This document shows positions 43,652 through 55,414 of a stretch of DNA of 64,000 nt, piece after piece. Below the pieces are notes generated by a model. It was given only the letters and a program-made list of their open reading frames with translations, was not told the origin of the DNA and made no database searches. The first letter of the stretch is position 1. The number at the start of each line of letters is the position of its first letter. Origin of the DNA: Pontibacillus salipaludis (lineage in GTDB: Bacteria > Bacillota > Bacilli > Bacillales > BH030062); the NCBI RefSeq assembly GCF_014642405.1, contig NZ_BMIN01000013.1, positions 62,001 through 126,000 on the forward strand. The letters run 5' to 3'. A program made the translations under genes and the position numbers.

Positions 43652-45058
43652 TTAAACAGTGTGAATTGGTTTACCTAGAGCTACTTCTGCAGCTTCCATA
43701 GAGATCTCACCTAGAGTTGGGTGAGCATGGATTGTAAGAGCTAAGTCTTCTGCAGTCATGCCAGACTCAATCGCTAAACCAAGTTCAGCGATCATGTCAC
43801 TAGCGTTTGCACCAGCGATTTGAGCACCAATAACAAGACCGTCGTCTTTACGAGTTACTAGCTTCAAGAAGCCATCTGTGTTGTTAAGAGAAAGCGCACG
43901 GCCATTCGCAGCGAATGGGAACTTAGCCGCTTTCACTTCGTAACCAGCATCTTTTGCTTCTTGTTCAGTGTAACCAACGCTTGCAAGTTCTGGCTCAGAG
44001 AATACAACAGCTGGGATGCCGTGGTAATCAATTTCAGAAGCAAGGCCACTAATTGCTTCAGCAGCGATCTTACCTTCGTAAGATGCTTTGTGAGCAAGTG
44101 GAGGTCCAGCAACGATATCGCCAATTGCGTAAATGTTGTCTACGTTAGAACGACACTGCTTGTCGATCTTAATTAGACCTTTATCGTCCATTTCAACACC
44201 AGCTTGTTCTAAACCAAGCTCGTCTGTGTTTGGCTTACGACCTACTGTTACAAGAACGTAGTCTGCTTCAACTGTTTGAGTTTCACCTTTAGCTTCGTAA
44301 CTTACTGTTACGCCACTATCTGTTTCCTCAACACCTTGTGCCATTGCGTTTGTAACGATGTTTACACCTTTGTTCTTAAGGTTTTTCTTAACAAGCTGAC
44401 GCATTTGTTTTTCGAAACCTAAAAGAATGTCGTCTTGACCTTCAAGGATCGTTACTTCTGTACCGAAGTTTGCATATGCAGTACCAAGTTCAGTACCGAT
44501 ATACCCACCACCGATAACAACCATTTTTTCAGGGATCTCATCTAGGTTAAGAGCGCCTGTTGAATGGATTACACGCTCGCTGTATTTGAACGTAGGAAGC
44601 TCGATCGGGCGAGAACCTGTTGCAATAATACAGTTGTTGAACGTATACGTTTGAGCATTCTTTTCGTCCATAACACGTACAGTGTTTTTGTCTACGAAGA
44701 ATACTTCACCTTTTACGATGTCTACTTTGTTCCCTTTAAGAAGGCTTTCAACGCCGCTAGTCAGTTTGTTTACAACTTGGCCTTTCCACTCTTGGACTTT
44801 AGAGAAGTCAACAGAAACGTTTTCTGTTGTAATTCCCATTTCGTCAGCACCTTGAGCGTGCTCATAGCGGTGACCAGCTTGGATTAGTGCTTTAGATGGG
44901 ATACACCCAACATTTAAACAAACACCACCAAGATTACCTTTGTCTACAATTGTTACGTTTTGACCTTCTTGAGCGGCACGGATGGCAGCTACATAGCCAC
45001 CAGGTCCAGCACCGACAACAAGCGTGTCAAGTTCGATTGGAAAATCTCCTACTACCAT
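43652..45058 (-). CDS. pdhD: Dihydrolipoamide dehydrogenase (E3)
   Basis: FAD/NAD+ disulfide oxidoreductase that re-oxidises lipoamide in pyruvate (and other 2-oxoacid) dehydrogenase complexes. 468 aa. FAD-binding [15 protein letters not shown], redox-active [15 protein letters not shown] (C-x4-C), NAD-binding [15 protein letters not shown] and the C-terminal His-Glu pair in HAHPTLGE. Start [16 protein letters not shown] equals the B. subtilis form. Last gene of pdhABCD, 4 nt after pdhC. Confidence 0.97.
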   Translation of the reverse strand: MVVGDFPIELDTLVVGAGPGGYVAAIRAAQEGQNVTIVDKGNLGGVCLNVGCIPSKALIQAGHRYEHAQGADEMGITTENVSVDFSKVQEWKGQVVNKLTSGVESLLKGNKVDIVKGEVFFVDKNTVRVMDEKNAQTYTFNNCIIATGSRPIELPTFKYSERVIHSTGALNLDEIPEKMVVIGGGYIGTELGTAYANFGTEVTILEGQDDILLGFEKQMRQLVKKNLKNKGVNIVTNAMAQGVEETDSGVTVSYEAKGETQTVEADYVLVTVGRKPNTDELGLEQAGVEMDDKGLIKIDKQCRSNVDNIYAIGDIVAGPPLAHKASYEGKIAAEAISGLASEIDYHGIPAVVFSEPELASVGYTEQEAKDAGYEVKAAKFPFAANGRALSLNNTDGFLKLVTRKDDGLVIGAQIAGANASDMIAELGLAIESGMTAEDLALTIHAHPTLGEISMEAAEVALGKPIHTV

Positions 45059-45062
45059 ACGA

Positions 45063-46358
45063 TTACGCCTCCATCATGATTAGTTGTGGATCGTTCAGTA
45101 AACGTTTGATTTGGTTCATTGCGTTCTGTGCAGTCGCACCATCGATTAGACGGTGGTCGAAGCTTAGAGATAATGCAAGAACCGGAGCTACGACTACTTC
45201 GCCATCTTTAACAACTGGTTTCTCTGCAATACGGCCAATACCAAGGATTGCAACTTCTGGGTGGTTAATAACAGGTGTGAACCACTGACCACCAGCAGAA
45301 CCAATGTTTGTGATTGTGCAAGAAGCGCCTTTCATCTCCTCACCTGATAGTTTACCATCACGTGCTTTTCCTGCCAATTCATTGATTTCAGAAGAAATAC
45401 CAAAGATTGACTTACGATCAGCATCTTTAACAACTGGTACAACAAGACCTTTATCAGTGTCTGCAGCAATACCGATGTTGTAGTAGTGCTTGTGTACGAT
45501 TTCTTGAGTTTCATCATCTAGAGAAGTATTCAGGATTGGGTACTTCTTAAGTGTTGAAACTAGAGCACGTACTACGTATGGAAGGTACGTAAGTTTGATA
45601 TCTTGATCCGCAGCAACTTGTTTAAACTTCTTACGGTGAGCCACTAGCTCAGTTACGTCAACTTCGTCCATAAGTGTAACGTGTGGAGCAGTTTGCTTAG
45701 AGTTAACCATTGCTTTAGAGATCGCTTTACGCATACCGCTCATCTTCTCACGAGACTCTGGGTACTCACCTTGAGGTGCAGCCTTCGTTTGAGTTTGCGC
45801 CTCTTCTTGAGCTGGAGCTTCATCAGCTTCTGCTTCAGCTGTTTCAGAAGTTTGACCTCCGTTTAGGTAAGCATCGATGTCTTCTTTAAGAATACGGCTG
45901 TTCTTACCAGAGCCAGATACTTTCGCAATGTTCACGTTGTTTTCACGTGCATATTTACGAACAGATGGCATTGCAATAACGCGCTTGTCGCTTGCTTCGT
46001 CATCTTGTGCAGCTGGTTCTTGTTCTTGGTCATTTTGAGTAGATTCTTCTTTAGGAGCTTCTTCTTGCTTTTCCTCTTCTTTAGAATCTTCTTCAGAACC
46101 ACCAGTGTTATCCTCATAACCAGGTGCGTCAAATGTGATAATAACTGTACCTACAGTTGTTACCTCACCTTCGTCAACGTGAACGTCTGTAACCGTACCA
46201 TCAACTGGAGAAGGGATTTCTACAACTGCTTTATCGTTTTGGACTTCGCAAAGAACATCGTCTTCTTTAACTTCGTCCCCTTTTTTTACAAACCATTTTG
46301 CAATTTCGCCTTCGTGGATACCTTCACCGATATCCGGTAGCTTAAATTCGTAAGCCAC
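45063..46358 (-). CDS. pdhC: Dihydrolipoamide acetyltransferase (E2)
   Basis: Core of the PDH complex; transfers the acetyl group to CoA. 431 aa: one lipoyl domain (residues 1-78; lipoyl Lys in [13 protein letters not shown]), a long acidic Glu/Gln/Ala linker (about 80-125), peripheral-subunit-binding domain (about 128-165; [16 protein letters not shown]), an Ala/Glu linker, and the catalytic domain (about 205-431) ending with [10 protein letters not shown] (His and Asp of the active site). The acidic linker is unusually rich in Glu. 27 nt after pdhB. Confidence 0.97.
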   Translation of the reverse strand: MAYEFKLPDIGEGIHEGEIAKWFVKKGDEVKEDDVLCEVQNDKAVVEIPSPVDGTVTDVHVDEGEVTTVGTVIITFDAPGYEDNTGGSEEDSKEEEKQEEAPKEESTQNDQEQEPAAQDDEASDKRVIAMPSVRKYARENNVNIAKVSGSGKNSRILKEDIDAYLNGGQTSETAEAEADEAPAQEEAQTQTKAAPQGEYPESREKMSGMRKAISKAMVNSKQTAPHVTLMDEVDVTELVAHRKKFKQVAADQDIKLTYLPYVVRALVSTLKKYPILNTSLDDETQEIVHKHYYNIGIAADTDKGLVVPVVKDADRKSIFGISSEINELAGKARDGKLSGEEMKGASCTITNIGSAGGQWFTPVINHPEVAILGIGRIAEKPVVKDGEVVVAPVLALSLSFDHRLIDGATAQNAMNQIKRLLNDPQLIMMEA

Positions 46359-46385
46359 TATGATTCCCTCCTATCGTAAGTTGGA

Positions 46386-47363
46386 TTAAAAGTTCATTAC
46401 TGTGTTTACTTTTTCAATGATGTCGTTATGGTTTGGTAACCAAACTTCCTCAGCTGAAGAGAATGGATAAACTGTGTCTGGTGCTGCTACACGTAGAACT
46501 GGAGCTTCTAGGTGTAAGATTGCACGTTCTTGAATTTCAGAAGCAACGTGTGCAACGATACCCGCTTGCTTTTGAGCTTCTTGAATAACTACGACACGGT
46601 TCGTTTTCTCTACGGATTCGATGATTGTTTCATAATCTACTGGGCTTACTGTACGTAAGTCGATTACTTCAGCATCTACACCGTCTTTTTCTAACTGTTC
46701 TGCTGCTTTTAGAGCAGAGTGAACCATAGCACCGTATGCTACTAATGTTACATCTTTACCTTCACGCTTAACGTCAGCTTTGCCTAATTCAATCGTGTAC
46801 TCTTCTTCAGGTACCTCGCCACGGAATGAACGGTAAAGTTTCATGTGCTCTAGGAAGATAACCGGATCGTTGTCACGGATAGACTGGATAAGAAGTCCTT
46901 TCGCATCGTATGGAGTAGATGGGATAACAACTTTAAGTCCAGGCTGTTGTGCCATAAGTCCTTCTAGAGAGTCTGCGTGCAGTTCAGGTGTGTGTACACC
47001 ACCACCGAAAGGAGAACGTACTGTTACAGGCATGTTGTAAGAATTACCAGAACGGTAACGGTAACGTGCCATTTGACCGCTGATAGCATCCATTACTTCA
47101 AATACGAAACCAAAGAACTGAATCTCAGGTACCGGACGGAAACCTTGAAGTGCTAGACCGATTGCCATACCACCAATACCAGACTCTGCTAGTGGTGTGT
47201 CAAATACGCGATCTTCGCCAAAATCAGCTTGAAGACCTTCAGTCGCACGGAATACACCGCCGTTTTGGCCAACGTCTTCACCGAAGATTAGCACGTTTTC
47301 ATCATTTTTAAGCTCTGTGCGCATTGCATCAGTAATAGCTTGGATCATTGTCATTTGTGCCAT
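46386..47363 (-). CDS. pdhB: Pyruvate dehydrogenase E1 beta subunit
   Basis: With PdhA forms the alpha2-beta2 TPP-dependent decarboxylase. 325 aa, standard length. Marks: [36 protein letters not shown], and [20 protein letters not shown]. Starts 3 nt after the pdhA stop, so coupled to it. Confidence 0.97.
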   Translation of the reverse strand: MAQMTMIQAITDAMRTELKNDENVLIFGEDVGQNGGVFRATEGLQADFGEDRVFDTPLAESGIGGMAIGLALQGFRPVPEIQFFGFVFEVMDAISGQMARYRYRSGNSYNMPVTVRSPFGGGVHTPELHADSLEGLMAQQPGLKVVIPSTPYDAKGLLIQSIRDNDPVIFLEHMKLYRSFRGEVPEEEYTIELGKADVKREGKDVTLVAYGAMVHSALKAAEQLEKDGVDAEVIDLRTVSPVDYETIIESVEKTNRVVVIQEAQKQAGIVAHVASEIQERAILHLEAPVLRVAAPDTVYPFSSAEEVWLPNHNDIIEKVNTVMNF

Positions 47364-47366
47364 GGC

Positions 47367-48878
<1,512 letters not shown>

Positions 48879-49649
48879 TTATTTCTCATCATTATTCTGG
48901 TCTTCTTCTGATTGTTCTTCATTCGTTTCTGAACTTTTATCATTCTCTGAAGAAGAATCATCTGAAGAGTTTGTTTGGTCTTGTTCTGAAGATTCGTCAA
49001 AATCAATGTTTAATTCTGCTGCTTCATAGAATTCTCTTTTAAGGTCATTGTACTCTTTTGTCAGCTTATTAAAGGCTTCATTCTTCTCAATGACAGACTC
49101 GTAACTCTTGTTAATCTTATCAACTTGTTCTTCTAGTTTCTCCTGTGTCAATTCTTTATCTTGGAACATATTATAAAGTTCTTTATCAAGTTCGTTAGAT
49201 TTCTCATATGCTTTATAAAGTTCCTGATAGGCGTCATATCGTTTATTAAATGCTTCAACTAGTTCATTTGCTTTTTCTTTTGCTTCCTCAGACTCTAAAT
49301 CCTCAATCAGAGGCTTTACATTATCGAATTCCTCTTTAGCTGATTCAATGCTTTCTTTCTCAACTTCAAGCTTTTCCTGGCGTTTCTTTACAACCTCTAA
49401 TGCTTCTTGAGATAATTCTTCGATTTTCTCAAATTCTTTCATTCCAAGATTGATAATTTCGTTATAAAGTTCCGTTTCTTGTTGTTCTAATTGAACAAGT
49501 GGGTCTTGCTGATCCTTAAATGTATCTTCTAATGTCACAGCTTGCTCTAGATGGTCGTACATTTGTTCAGCAGCAGACGGACCATTATTACACGCAGTGA
49601 GAAGGACAGCAGATAGTACCAATACAGAGATTAATTTTCCTAAGCGCAA
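48879..49649 (-). CDS. ykyA: YkyA, putative cell-wall-binding lipoprotein
   Basis: 256-aa lipoprotein (lipobox LTAC, Cys 20) with a long helical coiled-coil body (about residues 25-215; e.g. ELSQEALEVVKKRQEKLEVE) and a Ser/Asp/Glu-rich tail (about 220-256). Family YkyA. Like the deacetylase at 38.4 kb, its tail is nearly all Asp, Glu, Ser and Asn. Located upstream of the pdh operon as in B. subtilis; function unknown. Confidence 0.9.
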   Translation of the reverse strand: MRLGKLISVLVLSAVLLTACNNGPSAAEQMYDHLEQAVTLEDTFKDQQDPLVQLEQQETELYNEIINLGMKEFEKIEELSQEALEVVKKRQEKLEVEKESIESAKEEFDNVKPLIEDLESEEAKEKANELVEAFNKRYDAYQELYKAYEKSNELDKELYNMFQDKELTQEKLEEQVDKINKSYESVIEKNEAFNKLTKEYNDLKREFYEAAELNIDFDESSEQDQTNSSDDSSSENDKSSETNEEQSEEDQNNDEK

Positions 49650-49895
49650 TGTCTATTTCCTCCTTAAGGCGTTTCATTCTTCTAAATTGGAAGAATCTTC
49701 ACCAGTATATCATATATAATCAACAAAAAGTTACAAAACTGTTACATCTATGCATACCTTGTAACAGAATGTTCCATTCGTACTTTATGCAATTGAAAAG
49801 CAAACATGCCAAGGTGATGCCAAATATTCCATAGCTGCTTCTTTATGTGGTACACTATACATTATGAACAAGCTAGAAAGGATTGTGTAAATCTT

Positions 49896-50450
49896 ATGAT
49901 TACTATGGAAGATATCGTTCGTGAAGGACACCCGGTCCTACGCGAAGTAGCAGATGAGGTCTCTTTGCCTCCTACCGAAGAAGAGCAACAAACATTAGAA
50001 GAAATGCTTCAATTTATAAAAAACAGTCAAGATGATGAACTTGCTGCTCAATATAATTTGCGCCCTGGCGTCGGTATTGCAGCACCTCAAATTAATGTTA
50101 GCAAACGTATGTTGGCTGTTCACTTTACTGACTTTGACGATAAAGTGTATAGCTATGGTTTATTTAACCCACGAATTGTTAGTCATTCGGTTGAAAAAGC
50201 TTACTTATCCTCTGGAGAAGGTTGTTTATCAGTGGATCGTGATGTACCAGGGTATGTTCCTCGATATGCACGTATTACAGTAAAAGGCACAGATCTTGAA
50301 GGTAATGAAGTTAAGCTTCGCCTGCGCGGTATGGCAGCTATTGTCTTCCAACATGAAATTGATCATTTAAATGGCATTATGTTCTACGACCATATTAATA
50401 ATGATAACCCATTCCAAGAGCCAGAAAACGCTTCAGTTATCGACTCTTAA
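49896..50450 (+). CDS. defB: Peptide deformylase (DefB type)
   Basis: Removes the N-formyl group from nascent proteins. 184 aa, the long Bacillus DefB form with an insertion. Active-site motifs: GVGIAAPQ (about residues 60-67), EGCLSV (about 109-114) and HEIDHLNG (about 152-159, metal ligands). Starts [17 protein letters not shown] as in B. subtilis; the ORF opening at 49845 is rejected. The ribosome site AAAGGA is about 13 nt upstream, longer than usual. Confidence 0.95.
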   Translation: MITMEDIVREGHPVLREVADEVSLPPTEEEQQTLEEMLQFIKNSQDDELAAQYNLRPGVGIAAPQINVSKRMLAVHFTDFDDKVYSYGLFNPRIVSHSVEKAYLSSGEGCLSVDRDVPGYVPRYARITVKGTDLEGNEVKLRLRGMAAIVFQHEIDHLNGIMFYDHINNDNPFQEPENASVIDS

Positions 50451-50516
50451 TAGGATCAAATTCTAAAAAAACACACCCATTATCCAAACAAGCAGTATCG
50501 TAAAATAGACGTAACA

Positions 50517-50548
50517 GAAACGTTCTGGGCCCCCAGGACGTTTTTTTA
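50517..50548 (+). terminator. Terminator of defB
   Basis: AAACGTTCTGGG-CCC-CCAGGACGTTT (about 50518-50543; one G-T pair) followed by T-run. Confidence 0.88.
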
Positions 50549-50712
50549 ATCCTAATAACTACTTTTTATAGTAATCCCCTACTCGTTTAGGTACTAAACC
50601 CTCATTGAGCATGATTAAAATGAATTCAGAAATTAGCGCCTATATGCTATAGAAGGCGAAATCGAAATGATTTCGCCTACGAATAGCAATAGTGACCTAT
50701 AACTCCTGTAAA

Positions 50713-51495
50713 TTACTCATCATGTAATAGTCCAACTAATCGAAAACCATGCGAAAGTCCGTTATCAGAAACATCTTTGGTCACATAGTTCGCTACCGCT
50801 TTGATTTCATCTGAAGCATTTCCCATTGCAATGCCATTTGCAACGTAACCAAGCATTTCGCGGTCATTCAATCCATCCCCAAAAGCATAGGTGTTATGTT
50901 GTTCTACACCTAACACTTCCATGAAATGTTTAATCCCTTCTGCTTTAGACCCACCTCGAGGAATTACGTCTATAGAGTATTCATGCCATCTTATAAAGTC
51001 TAACTGACGCGGTTGCTCTTTGTATTGCCCTTCTTCACCATGTTGGCAAAACAGTAAAGCTTGATAAATGGATTTACCTTTATAATAATCGGGATCGATA
51101 TCAGGATAAGGAAACTTCAAGCTTCCTATACTTTCTGAAATATGATGGTGTTTCTCAACAGATGCCCTCATTCCTTCTTCATTAAGAAAGACCATTGGGT
51201 GACCAGTTTCATAGGCCTGGGTATATAAAGCTTCTAAATCCTTTTCTAGCAATGGATTTTCGTATATTACTTCCCCATCATGTACTACATACTGTCCGTT
51301 AAAACTTATATATGAATGAATACCTAATTCTTCTCTAAGTTCAGCAAACATAAAAGGAGCACGTCCTGTAGCAATTGCTACTTCAACTCCATCAGCTTGC
51401 AGACGAGCTATGGACTTCTTTGTCTCCCCTGGAATTTCTTTATTGTGATCCACTATTGTTCCATCAATATCAAGAAACACAAGTTTGTTGCTCAT
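50713..51495 (-). CDS. ykrA: HAD-superfamily (Cof-type) phosphatase YkrA
   Basis: 260-aa HAD hydrolase of the Cof/IIB subfamily. Motif I FLDIDGTIVDHN (catalytic Asp in DIDGT), motif II IATGRAP, motif III Lys in GGSKAEGIKHF, motif IV FGDGLNDREML. Likely a sugar-phosphate phosphatase; substrate unknown. Overlaps the end of the EamA gene by 26 nt, so co-transcribed. A hairpin without T-run (50655-50677) lies downstream. Confidence 0.9.
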   Translation of the reverse strand: MSNKLVFLDIDGTIVDHNKEIPGETKKSIARLQADGVEVAIATGRAPFMFAELREELGIHSYISFNGQYVVHDGEVIYENPLLEKDLEALYTQAYETGHPMVFLNEEGMRASVEKHHHISESIGSLKFPYPDIDPDYYKGKSIYQALLFCQHGEEGQYKEQPRQLDFIRWHEYSIDVIPRGGSKAEGIKHFMEVLGVEQHNTYAFGDGLNDREMLGYVANGIAMGNASDEIKAVANYVTKDVSDNGLSHGFRLVGLLHDE

Positions 51496-52378
51496 GTTGT
51501 TTCCCCCTTTTTGATTTCTTGCTTTCTTGAGCTAAGTATACACCTATTAGGATAAGAGCTAGCCCAAACACCATGCGAACCGAAAGTGATTCACTTAAGA
51601 ATACAGATCCCCAAACTAGTGCAGAAACTGGTACCAGATAAGTTACCATGGTTGCAAATTCTGCAGACCCCTTTTGGATTAAATAATAAAAAATATAGAT
51701 ACCCACACCAGAACCAAATACACCCAGGCCGATTAAAGCGCCAAATATAGGCGCATCTGATACTAAACTCCAATTAATCGTACGACTCATTTCTGCAAAA
51801 ATGAATGCATAAAAAGCTGCAACTGTTAAGGTCACCGCTGCAATTGTTATTGAAGACACATTGTGTAAATGTCTCTTTATGTACTGTGAGGAGAAACCGT
51901 AACAAATAGCAGCAGCTATCATACTCGCTACACCTGCCAACCCGTTATTGAACATATTCGAATTCCCAAGATCTACGAGAGTAATTATTCCTATAAAACC
52001 AACCATAATTCCAAACCATTGCTTACCTCTAATTCTAATCCCAAAGCACAGCATACCAATTAAACCTGTCCATATAGGCGTGGTGGCATTTAAAACAGAT
52101 GCTAAGCTAGAGGAAATGTTCGTTTCACTTAACGCTATCAGCCCCCAAGGTAGAGCATTATTTGTCAGACCCACTAATAGCAAGGAACCCCAGGGAAGTT
52201 TAGTTAACTGATCCTTCCCATTCCACATATAAATCCCCCATAATACAACCGCCCCAAATGTACAACGCCAGAACACAACTTCCCACATCATCATTGATGA
52301 AACCAAAATTTTAATAAACAGAAATGACGTACCCCAAATGAGAGAAAGTGCTACTAATCCAATATAAAGCCTCTTCAA
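51470..52378 (-). CDS. EamA-family (DMT superfamily) transporter
   Basis: 302 aa, ten membrane segments in two EamA repeats (about residues 5-140 and 150-285). Marks: LIWGTSFLFIKILVSSMMMW, NALPWGLIALSETNISSSLA and VPVSALVWGSVFLSESLS. Putative exporter of small metabolites; substrate unknown. The soluble tail (KKSKRGKQHEQQ) overlaps the ykrA start region. Not present at this place in B. subtilis, so an insertion upstream of ykrA. Confidence 0.88.
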   Translation of the reverse strand: MKRLYIGLVALSLIWGTSFLFIKILVSSMMMWEVVFWRCTFGAVVLWGIYMWNGKDQLTKLPWGSLLLVGLTNNALPWGLIALSETNISSSLASVLNATTPIWTGLIGMLCFGIRIRGKQWFGIMVGFIGIITLVDLGNSNMFNNGLAGVASMIAAAICYGFSSQYIKRHLHNVSSITIAAVTLTVAAFYAFIFAEMSRTINWSLVSDAPIFGALIGLGVFGSGVGIYIFYYLIQKGSAEFATMVTYLVPVSALVWGSVFLSESLSVRMVFGLALILIGVYLAQESKKSKRGKQHEQQTCVS

Positions 52379-52856
52379 ATAACCCCTCCATTCCTAAACC
52401 CTTTATAATGTAAAGGAATTTCCATCCAAATTCAATAAGGACTAATAACTCGAAAAAAAACACCCGTAAAGAACTATTTTGTGGAGCATACTACAAGAAA
52501 GAATAAGAAAAAGTAAAATTCTCTTTAACCTATCTATTCATTTCTAGCTTAAAAGATACTATACTAGAGATAAGAGGGATATGGTCGGCAATACGTTTTT
52601 TTTACAGCTTTTCTTCGTATAAGGAAAGGAGTTGTATGACATAATGTTAAAACGTTTGAAGAAAAAGCTTAAAAATCGTTGGAAAGATATCTTGAGTCGA
52701 AAATTGTATGCTTAAGCTTTCACTTTATGATGCGGTGGATTACTACAATCTCTTAGCTATAACATTCTATTGTTACCATATAGGTGCAAAACGTGCTATT
52801 ATATTTACAGGACAAGAATACGGAAATTACTAGGAAGTTAGGAGAGATTTATAATT
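52379..52856. other. Divergent intergenic region between the EamA gene and rpoY
   Basis: 478 bp. Contains one possible small peptide gene (52644-52715) with a TATACT box about 80 bp before it. The 140 bp before rpoY are AT-rich with TATTATATTTA-like sequence near 52795-52805, a possible -10. No repeat, terminator or RNA structure that I can see. Confidence 0.4.
52644..52715 (+). CDS. Possible 23-aa cationic amphipathic peptide
   Basis: ATG 52644 reads MLKRLKKKLKNRWKDILSRK then LYA: ten Lys/Arg, periodic Leu/Ile/Trp, so an amphipathic helix. AAAGGAG lies 12 nt upstream, with a two-codon ATG-ACA-TAA overlapping it, so translation could be by re-initiation. No family is known to me. It may be a toxin- or PSM-like peptide, a leader, or chance. 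Confidence 0.35.
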   Translation: MLKRLKKKLKNRWKDILSRKLYA

Positions 52857-53066
52857 ATGATTTTTAAAGTATTATTTCAAGAAAGGGCTGAAGAAGCTCC
52901 TGTTCGAGAACGAACCAAGAGTCTTTATGTAGAAGCAAATACAGAACGTGAAGTACGAACAAAACTGGCCGATCGCAATATCAATATCGAATATGTTCAA
53001 GGGTTAAATGAAGAACACTTAGCATATGAAAAACAATCTGAAGATTTCGAAGTGGAGAACATATAA
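52857..53066 (+). CDS. rpoY: RNA polymerase epsilon subunit
   Basis: 69-aa small accessory subunit of Firmicutes RNA polymerase (YkzG, DUF1447). The [20 protein letters not shown] start is typical. AGGAGAG precedes the ATG. It is followed by rnjA after 3 nt; the rpoY-rnjA pair is conserved in Bacillales. Confidence 0.95.
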   Translation: MIFKVLFQERAEEAPVRERTKSLYVEANTEREVRTKLADRNINIEYVQGLNEEHLAYEKQSEDFEVENI

Positions 53067-53069
53067 CCT

Positions 53070-54737
53070 ATGAAGTTTGTTAAAAACGACCAAACCGCTG
53101 TATTTGCACTAGGCGGTCTAGGTGAGATCGGTAAAAATACGTACGGCGTTCAGTTCCAGGATGAGATCATTTTGATTGATGCAGGAATTAAGTTTCCTGA
53201 AGATGAACTACTTGGAATTGATTACGTCATCCCAGACTACACTTACTTAGTGCAAAACCAAGATAAAATTAAAGGGTTATTTATTACCCACGGCCACGAA
53301 GACCACATTGGCGGGATTCCTTATTTGCTTCGCGAATTAAACATCCCGATCTACGGTGGCAAATTAGCGATCGGATTAATTAAGAACAAATTAGAAGAGC
53401 ATGGGCTTTTACGAAATGCGAAACTTCATACGATTCAAGAAGATGAAATCGTTAAATTCCGTAAAACGTCTGTGACATTCTTCCGTACAACTCACAGTAT
53501 TCCTGACTCCTATGGTATCGTTGTAAAAACCCCTCCAGGGAACGTTGTTCACACTGGAGACTTCAAGTTCGACTTCACACCTGTGGGCGAACCTGCAAAC
53601 TTGCAAAAGATGGCTGAGATCGGAAAAGAAGGTGTACTTTGCCTTCTATCTGACAGTACAAATAGTGAGATCCCTGATTTCACACTTTCTGAGAGTCGCG
53701 TAGGCGAAAGTATTAACGATATCTTTACCAAAGTAAAAGGTCGTGTAATCTTTGCAACCTTCGCTTCTAACATCCACAGACTACAACAAGTCGTGGAAGC
53801 ATCCGTTCAACATAATCGTAAAGTAGCTGTTTTTGGACGTAGTATGGAAGCCTCAATCAATATTGGTATTGAATTAGGCTATATCAACGCTCCTAAGGAT
53901 ACGTTCGTAGAACCTTCACAAATCAATCGACTTCCAGCACATGAAGTAACGATTCTTTGTACAGGTTCTCAAGGAGAGCCAATGGCTGCCCTATCTCGTA
54001 TCGCCAATGGAACACACCGCCAAATTCAAATTATGCCAGGAGACACTGTAGTATTCTCCTCTTCCCCTATTCCAGGGAACACCGTAAGTGTAAGCCGAGT
54101 TATTAACATGTTATATCGTGCTGGTGCAGAAGTTATTCATGGTTCATTAAACGACATCCATACCTCTGGTCATGGTGGTCAGCAAGAGCAAAAACTTATG
54201 CTGCGTTTAATTCAACCGAAATTCTTCATGCCAATCCACGGAGAATTCCGAATGCAGAAACAGCACGCTAAATTAGCTCAAGAAATCGGAATGGACCCAA
54301 GTGATTGCTTTATCGCAGACAACGGTGATGTACTTGCCCTTGGTAAAGATAATGCTATGATCGCTGGTAAAATTCCATCTGGTTCCATCTATGTAGATGG
54401 TAGCGGAATCGGTGACATTGGAAACATTGTTCTCCGCGACCGCCGCATCCTTTCTGAAGAAGGGCTTGTGATTGTCGTTGTAAGCATCAATATGAAAGAA
54501 TTTAAAATTGCTTCAGGACCTGACATCATATCCCGCGGGTTCGTATACATGAGAGAATCAGAAGATCTTATTAACGAAGCACAAAAGATTGTTTCTAAGC
54601 ATCTTGATAAAGTGATGGAACGACGCACAACTCAGTGGTCTGAGATTAAAAACGAAATCACAGACACCATCGCTCCATTCCTTTACGAGAAAACAAAACG
54701 TAAACCAATGGTTTTACCTATCATTATGGAAGTGTAA
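53070..54737 (+). CDS. rnjA: Ribonuclease J1
   Basis: 5'-3' exonuclease and endonuclease, main mRNA decay enzyme of Bacillus. 555 aa. Metallo-beta-lactamase/beta-CASP fold: [10 protein letters not shown] (about residues 73-82), SDSTNSE, the beta-CASP region with [15 protein letters not shown], and [18 protein letters not shown]. The C-terminal domain (about 450-555) is intact. Translated directly after rpoY. Ends in a G+C-rich terminator. Confidence 0.97.
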   Translation: MKFVKNDQTAVFALGGLGEIGKNTYGVQFQDEIILIDAGIKFPEDELLGIDYVIPDYTYLVQNQDKIKGLFITHGHEDHIGGIPYLLRELNIPIYGGKLAIGLIKNKLEEHGLLRNAKLHTIQEDEIVKFRKTSVTFFRTTHSIPDSYGIVVKTPPGNVVHTGDFKFDFTPVGEPANLQKMAEIGKEGVLCLLSDSTNSEIPDFTLSESRVGESINDIFTKVKGRVIFATFASNIHRLQQVVEASVQHNRKVAVFGRSMEASINIGIELGYINAPKDTFVEPSQINRLPAHEVTILCTGSQGEPMAALSRIANGTHRQIQIMPGDTVVFSSSPIPGNTVSVSRVINMLYRAGAEVIHGSLNDIHTSGHGGQQEQKLMLRLIQPKFFMPIHGEFRMQKQHAKLAQEIGMDPSDCFIADNGDVLALGKDNAMIAGKIPSGSIYVDGSGIGDIGNIVLRDRRILSEEGLVIVVVSINMKEFKIASGPDIISRGFVYMRESEDLINEAQKIVSKHLDKVMERRTTQWSEIKNEITDTIAPFLYEKTKRKPMVLPIIMEV

Positions 54738-54791
54738 GACCCCCTCTTAACGGTTTAACTTATACGATTCGTAAAACAATATGTCATACAA

Positions 54792-54829
54792 CAAGCCCCC
54801 ATCCATTAGGATGGGGGCTTCCTTTTTTC
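54792..54829 (+). terminator. Terminator of rnjA
   Basis: AAGCCCCCATCC and complement around ATTAG (54793-54820) followed by CCTTTTTT. Confidence 0.92.
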
Positions 54830-54844
54830 ATGTCGTTATTTTTC

Positions 54845-55334
54845 TATAATAGGATTGCTGAATACTAGAAGCTGAGACACTTTATTTTGTGTGGTGCCGT
54901 TACGTTTATTGAGTGTTAGGGGTGTCTGGGGAACGACTCGCTTTCCGCGGGCGAGCTGTCGAGCCTCCTCGTTCGCTTGCGCTCTCTGCGGGGTCTCGTC
55001 AACCTCTTTCTCCCGCAGGAGTCTCCCCGTTCCCCAGACACCCCTGGCTATATTTTATCTAACGGCCCCGCTGCTCGAGCATTATGGTGTAAACTTGAAT
55101 GTACATATGGCCTGTTTCCGTTTCTCCCAACATGGAAAGGTGGGCCTGGAAACTGCGAGACTCCCGTGGGCAGAGGAGCCTAGGTGAGACCCCGGAGACC
55201 GGCTCTGCCGGTTGAGGAGGCTTACCAGCTCCCCACAGGAAAGCGAGTGGTTTCCAGGCCCACCTTGCGTTCATTTAAAGTTAACGGAAACATTATCTCA
55301 GCTTCGAGTATTCCGCATAAAAAGGCTTATATGG
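54845..55334. repeat. Composite palindromic repeat, copy E
   Basis: Between rnjA and poxB (convergent), outside both terminators. First palindrome: perfect 17-bp arms 54918-54934 and 55029-55045 (type AGGGGTGTCTGGGGAAC), base stem GCCGTT/AACGGC (54896-54901, 55061-55066). Second: perfect 16-bp arms 55137-55152 and 55251-55266 (type AAGGTGGGCCTGGAAA), base stem TTTCCGTT/AACGGAAA (55115-55122, 55283-55290), apical hairpin ACCGGC-TCT-GCCGGT. This is the best preserved copy and the best reference for the family. Confidence 0.88.
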
Positions 55335-55372
55335 AACAAGAAACCAACAACAAACATGCACAAAGCCATTCA

Positions 55373-55407
55373 AAAAAACGAGTGTGGAATTATATATTCC
55401 ACACTCG
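55373..55407 (-). terminator. Terminator of the pyruvate oxidase gene
   Basis: CGAGTGTGGAAT and complement (about 55378-55389, 55395-55406), seven T on the minus strand. Confidence 0.92.
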
Positions 55408-55414
55408 AAAAGAT

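Noticed and set aside
50655-50677. Terminator after ykrA
   Set aside because: The hairpin GGCGAAATC/GATTTCGCC is sound but has no T-run on the minus strand; left unlisted as a terminator.
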